Shown: positions 1 through 7,836, numbered from the stretch's first letter. The stretch: DNA of 64,000 nt from JBBSBL01 sp046330255 (GCA_046330255.1 JAXLTC010000001.1:1054001-1118000), one strand, 5' to 3'. Made by a program: numbers and translations. Notes: generated by a model not told the origin, from the sequence alone.

Positions 1-1359
1 GACCGAGCCCGCCCTGATGCGCCGCGCGAGCGCGCGGGCGGCGCGAACGTCGCGCGAGTAGATGCTCGCGCTGAGCCCGTAGTCCGAGTCGTTGATCCGC
101 TCGATCGCCTCGTCGACGTCGTCGTACACGTACACCTCGAGCAGCGGCCCGAACGTCTCGGTCGCGTGGCAGGCCATGTCCGGCGTCACCCCGACGAGCA
201 CGGTCGGCTCGAAGAACAGCGGGCCGACGTCGGGCCGCGGGCGCCCGCCCGCGACGACCGACGCCCCCTTGGCGACGGCGTCGTCGAGGTGCGCGACGGT
301 CGCATCGAGTTGTGCGCGGGAGATCATCGACCCGACGTCGGCGCCCCAGTCGAGCCCGCCCCCGAGCCGCAAGTCGCCGACGCGCTCGGCGAGTCGCTTC
401 ACGTAGCCGTCGTACAGCGAGCGATGGACGTAGACGCGCTCGATCGAGAGGCACAGCTGGCCGGAGTTGCCGAATGCCCCGCTGACCGTTCCCTTGACGG
501 CGCGCTCGAGCCCGGCGTCGGGCGCCACGAGCATCGCGTTCTTGCCGCCCAGCTCCATCGAGCAGCCGATCAGGCGCTCCCCGCAGCGCGCCGCCAGCTT
601 GCGGCCGATCGCCGTCGAGCCGGTGAACATCAGGAAGTCGGCGTGCTCCACGATCGCGCCGCCCACCAGCGGGCCGTCCCCGGTCACGACCTGCGCGAGC
701 CCGGCGGGCAGCCCCGCCTGCTCGAGCAGCTCGAAGCCCCACAGCGCGGACAGCGGCGTGCGGGCGTCCGGCTTGACGACCACGCCGTTGCCCGCGGCGA
801 GCGCCGGCAGCGCGTCGGTGACGCCCATCGTGAGCGGGTAGTTCCACGGCGTGATGAACCCGCAGACCCCGACCGGGACGTGATGCTCCCACGCTCGCGT
901 GAGCACGGGCATCGCGCCGGCGCGACGGCGGCTGCGCAGGTGCCCGGGCGCATGCTTGCCGTAGTAGCGCGCCGTCGTGGCCGTGGCCAGCACCTCCTCG
1001 AACGCGTTCAGGCGCGCCTTGCCGCTCTCGAGCTGGATCAGGTCGAGCACCTCGCGCTGGCGGCGGAGCAGCAGGTCGTGGAAGCGCAGCAGCACGCGCG
1101 CGCGTCGGCGCGCCGGCCAGTCCGCCCACTCGCGCTGCGCCCTGTGCGAGCGGCGCACCGCCGCCTCGACGTCCTCGGCGCCGCACGCGGGCGCCTCGGC
1201 GACGAGCTCGCCCGTCACCGGCGAGCGGATCTCGAACTGCCCGGCCTCGCCACCCGCCCCGATGCGGCGCACCAGGCGCGCGATCTGCTCGGCGCGCTCC
1301 TCCCCCAGCAGTGGGGCGGCGACGACGCTCTCGGGGGTCGTGATCTCCTCTACGGCCAT
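1..1359 (-). CDS. gabD2: Succinate-semialdehyde dehydrogenase, GabD2-like (C-terminus cut by window edge)
   Basis: NAD(P)-dependent aldehyde dehydrogenase; the closest family I recognise is mycobacterial GabD2, which oxidises succinic semialdehyde to succinate. The 453 residues visible include FITPWNYPLTM (substrate/cofactor tunnel), FTGSTAIGRKL (NAD(P) binding), the general-base Glu in MELGGKN (about residue 269) and the catalytic Cys in SGQLCLSIE (about residue 303). The family is about 510 residues, so roughly 60 C-terminal residues lie outside the window. ATG at 1359 is the only good start. It stands alone on this strand, 82 bases upstream (in its own direction) of nothing visible; SulP ends on the other side. 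Substrate assignment is by family resemblance and is less certain than the fold. Confidence 0.9.
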   Translation of the reverse strand, partial: MAVEEITTPESVVAAPLLGEERAEQIARLVRRIGAGGEAGQFEIRSPVTGELVAEAPACGAEDVEAAVRRSHRAQREWADWPARRRARVLLRFHDLLLRRQREVLDLIQLESGKARLNAFEEVLATATTARYYGKHAPGHLRSRRRAGAMPVLTRAWEHHVPVGVCGFITPWNYPLTMGVTDALPALAAGNGVVVKPDARTPLSALWGFELLEQAGLPAGLAQVVTGDGPLVGGAIVEHADFLMFTGSTAIGRKLAARCGERLIGCSMELGGKNAMLVAPDAGLERAVKGTVSGAFGNSGQLCLSIERVYVHRSLYDGYVKRLAERVGDLRLGGGLDWGADVGSMISRAQLDATVAHLDDAVAKGASVVAGGRPRPDVGPLFFEPTVLVGVTPDMACHATETFGPLLEVYVYDDVDEAIERINDSDYGLSASIYSRDVRAARALARRIRAGSV

Positions 1360-1441
1360 GGCGGCATCCTCGTTCGGGCGGACCGGGCCGCTGCGGCGGA
1401 CCCGCTGTTCCGCTATGGGATACCTGAGCGGCGCCCGCGGG

Positions 1442-3130
1442 TCAATCCGGCGCCGCCCGCACGGCGTCGACGGCCGCCTCCAGCGTCGGGTAGAAGTGGT
1501 CGCGGTCGAGCGTCTCGAGCAGCCCGTAGCGCAGCACCAGGTCCTGCAGGCGCCCGCGCAGCTCGGCGAACGCCATGTGCACGCCGGCGGCGTTGAGCTC
1601 TCGATCGAGCTGCTCGAGCATCGCGGCCGCGGTCACGTCCACGTCGGTTATCGCCTCGCACTGCAGGACGACCCAGCGCGGGGCGCGCTCGCGCACGAGC
1701 GCGCGCACCTGACTGCGGAAGATGCCCGCGTTGGCGAAGAAGAGCGGCGCCTCCCAGCGGTAGACGAGGACGCCCGGGACTTCCTCCGCCTGCGGGTACT
1801 GCGCGACGCTGTGCCAGCCTGCGACGTGGTCGGTGCGCCCGAGGACCTCGCCGTGCGGCCACCAGCTGCGGCGGAAGAACAGCAGGATCGCGAGCGCGAC
1901 CGCGACGAGGATGCCCTGCAGGACGCCGAGCAGGACCACCCCGGCGCTCGCGACGAGCGAGATGGCGGCGGCGCTGCGGCGCACCTCCCACATGCGGGCA
2001 AGCGCAGGCAGGTCCATGAGCGAGAGCGCGGCCACGATCACCACCGCCGCCAGCGCGGTCTGCGGCAGGTCGGCCAGCAGCGAGTTGAGGAACAGCAGGA
2101 GCACCGCGACGAGCGCGGCCCCGACGACGCCCGTGACCTGGCTCCTGGCCCCCGACTGCTCGGCCACCGCCGTCCGGGACCCGCTGGTGGAGATCGCGAA
2201 GCCCTGGAAGAAGCCCGCCGCGATGTTCGCGGCCCCGATGCCGACCATCTCCTGGTCGGGCTCCACCTCGTCGCCGCGGCGCGCCGCGAAGCTCGTCGCG
2301 GTCGCGATCGTGTCGGTCAGCGAGACGAGCGTGATCCCGAGCGCGGCCACGAGCAGCGGCACGACGTCGCTCGCCTGCGTCCAGGGAAGGCTCGGCGAGG
2401 GCACGCCCTGCGGCAGCGCACCCACCGTGGCCACGCCGGAGGCCGACAGGTCCAGGGCCGCGGACAGCACCGTGACGCCGACGACCGCCACCAGGATCGC
2501 GGGCACCCGCTTCGTGAGCCGCGGGAGCACGAGCAGGGCCGCGAGCACGCCGAGGCCGACCGCGAGCGTGGTCCCGTCTGTCTGGTCGAGGCCGGCGACG
2601 AACTGCTTGACCTCGTCCAGGAACCCGCCGGCGTCCGTGGAGAACCCGAAGAGCTTGGGAAGCTGGCCGACGATGATCGTCAGCGCAAGCCCGTTCATGT
2701 AGCCGACCTGCACCTCCCTGGAGAGCAGGTCCGCGACGAAGCCGAGCTTCCCCAGGCCCAGTCCGATCTCGACCAGGCCGACGATGATGGCGAGCATCCC
2801 GGCAAGCGCGATCGCGTTGCCGGCGTCGCCGCCGGAGGCCAGTAGCGGCGTGATCGCGGCGAAGATCAGCGGCGAGATCGAGGAGTCCGGCCCGAGGACC
2901 AGCACGCGCGATGGCCCGAACAGCGCGTAGCCGATCAGGCACGCGATCGTCGTGTAGAGGCCGGTGACGGCGGGCAGGCCGGCCAGCTCCGCGTAGGCCA
3001 TGCCCTGCGGGACGAGGATCGCCGCCAGCACGATCCCGGCGACCAGGTCCGGGCGCAGCCACGCGCGCTCGTAGGTGCGCGCGACGCGCAGGCCGGGAAC
3101 CCAGCGCTCGACTCCGGTGGGTGCGGTCAA
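1442..3130 (-). CDS. SulP-family inorganic anion permease with STAS domain
   Basis: Inner-membrane anion transporter of the SLC26/SulP family (sulfate, bicarbonate or similar; the sequence does not decide which). The 562-residue protein opens with the family signature region LRPDLVAGIVLAAILVPQGM, has about ten to twelve hydrophobic segments between residues 30 and 420, the conserved GLYTTI and GPDSSIS loops, and a C-terminal cytoplasmic STAS domain (about residues 440-555, VLVYRWEAPLFFAN through to the end). The start is TTG at 3130; no in-frame ATG or GTG precedes the conserved region, so a rare start is needed. A TACGCT hexamer near 3200-3205 on this strand could be its -10 element. No partner gene is adjacent. 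Confidence 0.9.
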   Translation of the reverse strand: MTAPTGVERWVPGLRVARTYERAWLRPDLVAGIVLAAILVPQGMAYAELAGLPAVTGLYTTIACLIGYALFGPSRVLVLGPDSSISPLIFAAITPLLASGGDAGNAIALAGMLAIIVGLVEIGLGLGKLGFVADLLSREVQVGYMNGLALTIIVGQLPKLFGFSTDAGGFLDEVKQFVAGLDQTDGTTLAVGLGVLAALLVLPRLTKRVPAILVAVVGVTVLSAALDLSASGVATVGALPQGVPSPSLPWTQASDVVPLLVAALGITLVSLTDTIATATSFAARRGDEVEPDQEMVGIGAANIAAGFFQGFAISTSGSRTAVAEQSGARSQVTGVVGAALVAVLLLFLNSLLADLPQTALAAVVIVAALSLMDLPALARMWEVRRSAAAISLVASAGVVLLGVLQGILVAVALAILLFFRRSWWPHGEVLGRTDHVAGWHSVAQYPQAEEVPGVLVYRWEAPLFFANAGIFRSQVRALVRERAPRWVVLQCEAITDVDVTAAAMLEQLDRELNAAGVHMAFAELRGRLQDLVLRYGLLETLDRDHFYPTLEAAVDAVRAAPD

Positions 3131-3236
3131 GCGCGGTCTGGCACGGGGGCTCCTGGCGGCGCGCCCGGCCCCGCCGGGAACCGCGCCTCCGATGCGCCAA
3201 GCGTAGGCGGGCGCCGGGATGGATGCAGGACTCGGC

Positions 3237-4283
3237 TCAGGCAGCCGGGTCCTCGGCGAAGATCTCGCCGACGACGCGCCGGAGCTCGGTCGCCATCGGG
3301 CTGTCGGTCAGCCCGGCGAAGGTGTCCGCGAGCTCACCGTAGTACCAGCGCTGGTCCTCGCGGCCGGCGCTGAAGCGGGCGAACACGTCGTGATCCGCGC
3401 GCAGGTCGAAGAGGATCGCACGCGCGTTGTGCAGCTTGTCCGCCAGCGAGACCCGTATCGCGCCGGCCGGCAGGCCGGGCTCGCGCAGGTGGGCGATGTA
3501 GGCCTCCTTGCGCGCGCGCCACGGAGGCTTGTCGGCCTCGTCGGTATCGGAGCAGGCATCGACCAGTTCCGCGACGCGCTCGCCGAACAGCTCTCGGATC
3601 CGGTCGAGGGTGCGCGGCCCGCCCTGGTCCTCGACCGCGTCGTGGAGCAGCGCGGCGATCGCCTCGTCCTCGTCGCCGCCGTCCTCGAGCACCAGCGAGG
3701 CGACGCCCATCAGGTGCGAGACGTACGGGATCCCGGTCCCCTTGCGAACCTGGGTCGCATGCAACTCGCGCGCGAGCGCGAAGGCGCGGTCGAACCGCGG
3801 CCCCAGCGGGCCTGGACTGTCGCCGACCCCTCCACCGCCGACATCGCCCCTGTACGCACCGCACGCCGGACAGCGCCAGAAAGGCAGAGGGTCATCCCAC
3901 CACTCGACCGTATGCCGACGCGGCTTGACCGAGACCGGGGGCTCAGCCGAACCGCAGCGACACACACCGGGCGGCGGCGGCAGCGAGGTGGGAACCGGGA
4001 CGTGCTCCTTGCCGGGCGCAGGCTCGACCACGGGTTTCTCCACGACCCAATCCTCCTCGGGGACCGGCGGCCGCGCGTCGATCTCCGCGGCAAGCCCCTT
4101 GGCCTCCTGAAGGCTCGCCGCCCACCAGTCGGGATGGTCCCATCGAGCGACCGTGATCCCGAACCGCCCGCCGGTGCCGTGCTCCGTGATCTCCCACTCG
4201 GTGCCGGTCGGCCCGGTGGCGGTCCACGAACCGTTGTTGTGGGCGGTCCAGGCGAGCTCTGATGCCGGCGGCTTCTCGGTCAC
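3237..4283 (-). CDS. HD-domain phosphohydrolase (RelA/SpoT-type) with N-terminal extension and Cys-rich linker
   Basis: The C-terminal half (about residues 180-348) is an HD metal-dependent phosphohydrolase of the RelA/SpoT/MESH1 type: PYVSH supplies the first His, ALLHDAVED the HD pair, and VDACSD the distal Asp. Such domains hydrolyse (p)ppGpp or other nucleotides. Ahead of it lie about 60 residues resembling no family I can name (rich in Trp, WTAHNNGSWTATG) and a linker carrying CRCG and CPACG, a possible zinc ribbon. GTG at 4283 overlaps the upstream stop codon as GTGA, which fixes the start. An open frame upstream of that GTG is a shadow of the neighbouring gene. The fusion of this N-terminal part to an HD domain is unusual. 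Substrate is unknown. Confidence 0.75.
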   Translation of the reverse strand: MTEKPPASELAWTAHNNGSWTATGPTGTEWEITEHGTGGRFGITVARWDHPDWWAASLQEAKGLAAEIDARPPVPEEDWVVEKPVVEPAPGKEHVPVPTSLPPPPGVCRCGSAEPPVSVKPRRHTVEWWDDPLPFWRCPACGAYRGDVGGGGVGDSPGPLGPRFDRAFALARELHATQVRKGTGIPYVSHLMGVASLVLEDGGDEDEAIAALLHDAVEDQGGPRTLDRIRELFGERVAELVDACSDTDEADKPPWRARKEAYIAHLREPGLPAGAIRVSLADKLHNARAILFDLRADHDVFARFSAGREDQRWYYGELADTFAGLTDSPMATELRRVVGEIFAEDPAA

Positions 4284-4678
4284 GGCGGGGAGTCGCGCTG
4301 CAGTCTCAGCATGACGGACCAGACGTCGCCGTAGGCGTGGGCGCGTTCCGGGCCCTGGCGCCGGGCCACCGCGTCCTTGAAGTTCGGGTAGTCGATCGCG
4401 TTCGCGGCGGCGGCCACGTATGCGGCCCAGTCCTGAAGCGGCAACGCGACGCGGAAGCGATAGTCGGCGTCCGGCGTCTCGATCACCTCGCCCTCTCCGA
4501 CCGCCTCGACGAGGCGACGTGCGTCGTCTCGCACGCGGGCGCGCACGAGGATGGTCCGAGGGTCGTCTCGGTGCGCGACGGCAGAGAAGAAGCCCTGGGT
4601 CGTGAAGAGCCACATGTGGGCGGGTCGTTCGGATTCGGAACGATCTGACGCGTCGGACGGCGCGCGCCGGGCGGTCAC
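4280..4678 (-). CDS. Conserved hypothetical protein, translationally coupled on both sides
   Basis: Small soluble protein of unknown function. The recognisable core begins at MWLFTTQGFFSAVAHRDD (ATG at 4615, 111 residues) and runs to the end; it has the look of a compact alpha/beta domain with a conserved NFKDAVARRQG segment near the C-terminus. The coordinates given use GTG at 4678, which overlaps the stop codon of the gene before it as GTGA; the 21 extra residues are low-complexity and charged, so 4615 is a serious alternative. Its own stop overlaps the GTG of the HD-domain gene in the same way, so the three proteins are probably made together. I recognise the core as a recurrent actinobacterial family but know no role for it. 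Confidence 0.65.
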   Translation of the reverse strand: MTARRAPSDASDRSESERPAHMWLFTTQGFFSAVAHRDDPRTILVRARVRDDARRLVEAVGEGEVIETPDADYRFRVALPLQDWAAYVAAAANAIDYPNFKDAVARRQGPERAHAYGDVWSVMLRLQRDSPP

Positions 4679-4908
4679 ACCGGTCCCGCGTCGGCGAGCT
4701 GGACGCTCTCGGCGGCGCGGTCCGGGGTCACGAGCGCGTGCCTCTGCTCCATGAGCTCGAGCACCCGCTCTCGGCCGCGCCACTCCATCAGCGAGGCCCA
4801 GCGCTGCGCGCGGTCGGCCAGCCGTGCGAGCGGTGCCGGGTTGCGGCTCTGGCTGAGCGCGCGCAGGGCGCCGAGGCGCCCGTCCCGGTAGGAGAGCGGG
4901 ATCATCAC
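4675..4908 (-). CDS. Small hypothetical protein (77 aa), first gene of coupled trio
   Basis: A 77-residue, largely helical, Arg/Leu-rich protein without a membrane segment or signal peptide. Start is GTG at 4908 or the next codon, ATG at 4905. Its reality is supported mainly by context: its stop codon overlaps the GTG of the next gene as GTGA, and it fills an otherwise empty gap of the right size between two same-strand genes. No domain recognised. It could act as a small partner of the downstream proteins, but nothing in the sequence shows this. Confidence 0.5.
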   Translation of the reverse strand: MMIPLSYRDGRLGALRALSQSRNPAPLARLADRAQRWASLMEWRGRERVLELMEQRHALVTPDRAAESVQLADAGPV

Positions 4909-4960
4909 CCGACATCGCCCGCGTGATCGTGTCGCGATGCCTCGCGCGTCCCCGCCGATT

Positions 4961-6070
4961 TCAGCGACGGTCTCGGTGGAGGATGCATTCGTCGCAGATC
5001 GGGGAGATCGGCAGCGGCCGGCCGGCTTGTTCGCAGCGGGTGCACCCCCACTTGCCCCAGAACCACAGCGCCGGGTCGAGTGCGGCGCACGTTCCGTCGA
5101 GCTCCGCGGGACCGGTCGCCCCGTGCGCCGCGACGTCAGCGCTCCACCCCCGCTGGATCACGGGTCGCGCCTGCTCGAGGTCGAGCCCGCTGGTCGCTGT
5201 GAACCCGAGGTACTCGGTGACCTTTCGGACTTGGACGTCGACGGCGACCGGGAGCTCCTCGAGGCCGGTGATGCTGGCACTGCCGGGCAGGACGAGCATG
5301 CGGATCAGCATCGGTCCGACCTTCGGGCCACGAAGGAACGGGAACCGGTAGCTGCCCGCGGCGGTGCTCGCGGACAGCGCGTCCAGCAGCCGGGCGACGG
5401 TCCCCGTCCCGCCGTAGATCGCCTCTCGAACCGTGGGCGGGGTCGCCTCGTCGCACAACGACTCAGCAATCGTTCGCCACGCGAATGTGTCCGGGCCGTG
5501 GCGCTGGCTCACGCCGTCGCGGCGCAGCGCATCGGCGAGTTCGGTGAGCGTCGCCGCAGCGACGCTCACCGGTTCGAAGACCCATGGGTCGCGCTCCCAC
5601 AGTCGCTCGGCCGCGAACCACAGTCGGTCGGCTTCGCGCGCGCGGTCCATCGCAGCGACGAAGGTCAGGAATCGGCGCACATCCGCGTCCGCCGCTCCGC
5701 CCTCCCGCATGCGCGCCGCGACGGCCAGCTCCGGCATGCCCGGCCAGCCAGCGTCGGGGGCGTCAACCCGTGCGGATAGATCAAGCTCGCCGCGGTGAAA
5801 TGCCGACGAGATCCTGTCCGCGAGCCCCGGACGAGCCCACGCCTCCAGGGTCCGCTGCCCGGTGCCGGGTCGGCGCCCCGGGCGAGCCCGGAGCGGCGCC
5901 GTCGCGCGACGCAGCTCCTCAACCTCCGCCTTGCGCGCCATGTAGCGGCGCATCGCCCTGGTGCGGCTCGACCCGCGGAGCGGCTCGGTCGCTTTCCAGA
6001 GCTCAGCGAGTTCCACCCTCGCTGCCTCGTACTCCGCGACCCGATCACGGGGGGTGTCGTCGGCAGTCAC
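4961..6070 (-). CDS. Putative HhH-GPD-like DNA glycosylase/endonuclease III-fold protein
   Basis: 369 residues. The first 60 form a charged, Glu/Arg-rich probable coiled coil. From about residue 120 the pattern resembles the helix-hairpin-helix glycosylase fold: a helical region, then FLRGPKVGPMLIRML in the place of the LPGVG-K-TA hairpin, then LPVAVDVQVRKVTEYLG, which matches the catalytic-Asp strand VD(T/V)H-R-V of endonuclease III. Near the C-terminus a Cys cluster follows (C-x2-C-x12-C-x2-C, GCTRC to ICDEC), in the position of the iron-sulfur loop of endonuclease III but with different spacing, so it may bind zinc or a cluster. GTG at 6070 is preceded by TAGGCT and 9 bases, suggesting a leaderless mRNA. 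Function as a DNA-repair glycosylase is inference; no exact family match is claimed. Confidence 0.55.
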   Translation of the reverse strand: MTADDTPRDRVAEYEAARVELAELWKATEPLRGSSRTRAMRRYMARKAEVEELRRATAPLRARPGRRPGTGQRTLEAWARPGLADRISSAFHRGELDLSARVDAPDAGWPGMPELAVAARMREGGAADADVRRFLTFVAAMDRAREADRLWFAAERLWERDPWVFEPVSVAAATLTELADALRRDGVSQRHGPDTFAWRTIAESLCDEATPPTVREAIYGGTGTVARLLDALSASTAAGSYRFPFLRGPKVGPMLIRMLVLPGSASITGLEELPVAVDVQVRKVTEYLGFTATSGLDLEQARPVIQRGWSADVAAHGATGPAELDGTCAALDPALWFWGKWGCTRCEQAGRPLPISPICDECILHRDRR

Positions 6071-6079
6071 GGCATGGCG

Positions 6080-6085
6080 AGCCTA
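6080..6085 (-). promoter_or_regulatory. -10 hexamer TAGGCT of leaderless type
   Basis: TAGGCT on the minus strand lies 9 bases before the GTG at 6070, with no Shine-Dalgarno sequence between. Same arrangement as many other genes in this window. Confidence 0.5.
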
Positions 6086-6289
6086 GCCGCACCCACGCGC
6101 TTCAAGGCCCCATTGCAGACCCGGCGAGTTCTGCGCGGTCACCCTCGGAGCGACTCCAGGATGGCGTCTGGGATGGATTGGGATGAATCCATGCTCCTCG
6201 ATGGCCCTCGGTGCGAAGGCGCGAGAGGCCATCAAGGACTCCTGCCTTTGCTAGACCTCTAGCATTGGCAGGGGATTTCCCTGGATCAG

Positions 6290-6378
6290 CGGAGGGGGAG
6301 GGATTCGAACCCTCGAAGGACGAAACCGCCCTTAACGGTTTTCGAGACCGCCCCGTTCAACCACTCCGGCACCCCTCC
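6290..6378 (-). tRNA. tRNA-Ser(CGA)
   Basis: An 89-base class II tRNA with long variable arm. Acceptor arm GGAGGGG pairs with CCCCTCC, discriminator is G, the T arm is GAGGG-TTCGAAT-CCCTC, and the anticodon loop CTCGAAA gives anticodon CGA (serine codon UCG). The CCA end is not encoded. No partial copy of its 3' end was seen elsewhere in the window, so there is no sign of an integrated element delimited by it here. The 219 bases downstream of it (6071-6289) hold only a small hairpin (ATGGATT/AATCCAT, 6173-6192) and the promoter of the next gene. Confidence 0.95.
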
Positions 6379-6433
6379 GTGAGGTCGCCGACCGGCGCGA
6401 CGGAGGCAGAGGGTAGCGATCGGACGGCGGCGC

Positions 6434-6784
6434 TCAGCGGGGCGTCCTCAGCCGCAGCCGCGGGATGCGCTCGAAGTCGCGCCGGTTGCGGGTGAGCAGC
6501 GGAATCCCGGCCTGCAGCGCGGTCGCGGCGATCAGCGCGTCGGGCAGCCGCACGCCGGACCGGCGACGCATGCGTCCGGCGTCCTCGGCCACCGCCCGGT
6601 CGACCGGGAGCTCGCGAAACGGGGCGAGGATCGCGGCGACCGCGCTCTCCTGCTCGGCGTCGCCGGCGAACAACTCGGCGCGCGTGATCACCGAGTAGGC
6701 CAGCCGGTCGCGGCCGGTCCACAGGCGGGCCGCTCCGCGAAGGTGGTCGACGAAGACGTCGGTGTCGACGAGGACCTCAGCCAC
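6434..6784 (-). CDS. vapC: VapC-family PIN-domain toxin
   Basis: PIN-domain ribonuclease, toxin half of a type II toxin-antitoxin pair. The 116-residue protein starts VAEVLVDTDVFVDHLRG, with the acidic metal-binding residues visible in LVDTD, RAELFAG, RLPDALIAA and NRRDF, as expected for VapC. GTG at 6784 overlaps the last 8 bases of the antitoxin gene, the usual VapBC arrangement. A longer open frame upstream has no family similarity and overlaps the antitoxin. Targets (tRNA or rRNA) cannot be told from sequence. Confidence 0.9.
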   Translation of the reverse strand: MAEVLVDTDVFVDHLRGAARLWTGRDRLAYSVITRAELFAGDAEQESAVAAILAPFRELPVDRAVAEDAGRMRRRSGVRLPDALIAATALQAGIPLLTRNRRDFERIPRLRLRTPR

Positions 6785-6998
6785 GGGCCCACTCGTCCCG
6801 CGACGGGACGGCCAGGTCAGGCGCGATCCCGAACGACGCGTCGAGCGCATCCTCGGGATCGGGGGCCTGCTCGGCAAGGTAGGCGTCGAGCGCCGCGCGG
6901 ACGACCTCGGCGAGGCTTCGGCCGTCCCTCGCGGCGAGCCGGTCGATCCGCTCCCGCTGAGCTGCTGTCAGGTAGACCTGCGTGCGGGTGGATGCCAT
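6777..6998 (-). CDS. vapB: VapB-type ribbon-helix-helix antitoxin
   Basis: A 73-residue antitoxin. The N-terminal part (TRTQVYLTAAQRERIDRLAA then GRSLAEVVRAALDAYL) is a ribbon-helix-helix DNA-binding domain; the acidic, proline-bearing C-terminus is the part expected to wrap the toxin. ATG at 6998 is chosen because a TATACT -10 element sits 9 bases before it; a GTG at 7019 would extend the protein through the promoter palindrome. It ends inside the vapC start and is expected to repress its own operon through the palindrome at 6998-7013. Confidence 0.88.
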   Translation of the reverse strand: MASTRTQVYLTAAQRERIDRLAARDGRSLAEVVRAALDAYLAEQAPDPEDALDASFGIAPDLAVPSRDEWARG

Positions 6999-7013
6999 AT
7001 ACTGCGCAGTATA
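6998..7013. promoter_or_regulatory. 16-bp perfect palindrome, vapBC operator overlapping -10 and start codon
   Basis: TATACTGCGCAGTATA is a perfect 16-base palindrome. On the minus strand its first half is the TATACT -10 hexamer and its last base is within the vapB start triplet, so a bound VapB dimer would block both polymerase and the leaderless mRNA start. Ribbon-helix-helix antitoxins commonly bind such sites. Confidence 0.7.
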
Positions 7014-7052
7014 CAGCACTCTCCCGCGCTCAGGATACGGCGCGAAGCCCGC

Positions 7053-7538
7053 TCACCCCAGCGAGATCGCGATCTGCTCCAGGTCGTCCAGGGCGTCCTG
7101 GAGGCCGTCCTCCATGCCGGACTCGACGTGCGCGTCACGCGCCGCCCTGCTGGTGTGCTCCACCAGGATCGTGAGGGTGGTCCGCCCGCCGGCCTCCGCC
7201 AGGGTCATCGTGTTGACCGCGTGGTCGTCCGGTACGGCCTCGTAGACCTCGGTCGAGACGACGCGCTCGCCCGGGACGATCTCGAGGTAGGTGCCGTGGA
7301 AAGCGACCTCGAGCCCGCCGGCGGTGACCATGGCGTACCGCCACGCGCCTCCGACGCGCAGGTCGATCTCGGCCACGGTCATCTCGCCGCGGCGCGCGCT
7401 CCACCAGCGCCTGACCAACTCGGGCGTGGTGAACGCCTCGTAGACCAGGTGCCTCGGAGCGTCGAACTCCCGCGTGATCAGGATCTGCTCGTCGGTCGGG
7501 AGCGTCACCTTCGCCGTACCGCTACTCGCCGTCGCCAT
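7053..7538 (-). CDS. SRPBCC/AHSA1-family protein
   Basis: A 161-residue START-like (SRPBCC, activator of Hsp90 ATPase 1 homology) protein; such domains bind hydrophobic ligands, and the actinobacterial ArsR-linked members have no settled function. The family pattern is clear: REFDAPRHLVYEAFTTPELVRRWW near the start, VGGAWRYAM in the middle, and a C-terminal helix with GMEDGLQDALDDLEQ. ATG at 7538 has a good AAAGGAG site before it. It overlaps the end of the ArsR gene by 17 bases, so the two are one operon under the ArsR promoter. Confidence 0.9.
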   Translation of the reverse strand: MATASSGTAKVTLPTDEQILITREFDAPRHLVYEAFTTPELVRRWWSARRGEMTVAEIDLRVGGAWRYAMVTAGGLEVAFHGTYLEIVPGERVVSTEVYEAVPDDHAVNTMTLAEAGGRTTLTILVEHTSRAARDAHVESGMEDGLQDALDDLEQIAISLG

Positions 7539-7836
7539 CGTTCTGCTCCTTTCGCTGTAGATCGTCGAGCACGAGGTCCAGCTCGTCGAAGCGCTCCGAC
7601 CATGTGCGCTCGTAGGCGGCCACCCAGTCATGGATCGGCTTCAGGGCGCGGCCGTCGACCCGGTAGAGCCGGCGGCGGCCGTCACCGCGGGCCCGCACGG
7701 CCCCCACCTCGCGCAGCACGCGCAGGTGCTTGGAGACCTGTGGCTGGGTCAGGTCGAGCGCGACGGCCAGTTCGCCCACCGGGCGCTCGCCGCCCACCAG
7801 GACGTCCAGGATCGCCCGTCGCCTGGGCTCCGCCAC
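7522..7836 (-). CDS. ArsR-family winged-helix repressor
   Basis: DNA-binding repressor of about 104 residues, with AEPRRRAILDVLVGGERPVGELAVALDLTQ (split here by eye into helix 1-3) leading to QVSKHLRVLREVGAV, the recognition helix, and a beta wing GDGRRRLYRVD. No metal-binding Cys pair is present, so it is of the non-metal ArsR type that pairs with SRPBCC genes. The start is uncertain: GTG at 7836 is the first usable codon after the probable promoter, though family members usually begin 6-8 residues earlier. It probably controls itself and the SRPBCC gene through the palindromic AT-rich site upstream. Confidence 0.85.
   Translation of the reverse strand: MAEPRRRAILDVLVGGERPVGELAVALDLTQPQVSKHLRVLREVGAVRARGDGRRRLYRVDGRALKPIHDWVAAYERTWSERFDELDLVLDDLQRKEQNDGDGE

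Noticed and set aside
166..1596. 476-codon plus-strand open frame
   Set aside because: Antisense to the aldehyde dehydrogenase, whose active-site motifs are complete on the minus strand.
6071..6289. Attachment site or integrated element at the tRNA-Ser 3' end
   Set aside because: No repeat of the tRNA end and no integrase gene were found in the window.
6211..6495. Plus-strand open frame containing EGFEPSKDETALNGF
   Set aside because: This is the antisense of tRNA-Ser; the same false peptide is found in many databases next to tRNA-Ser genes.
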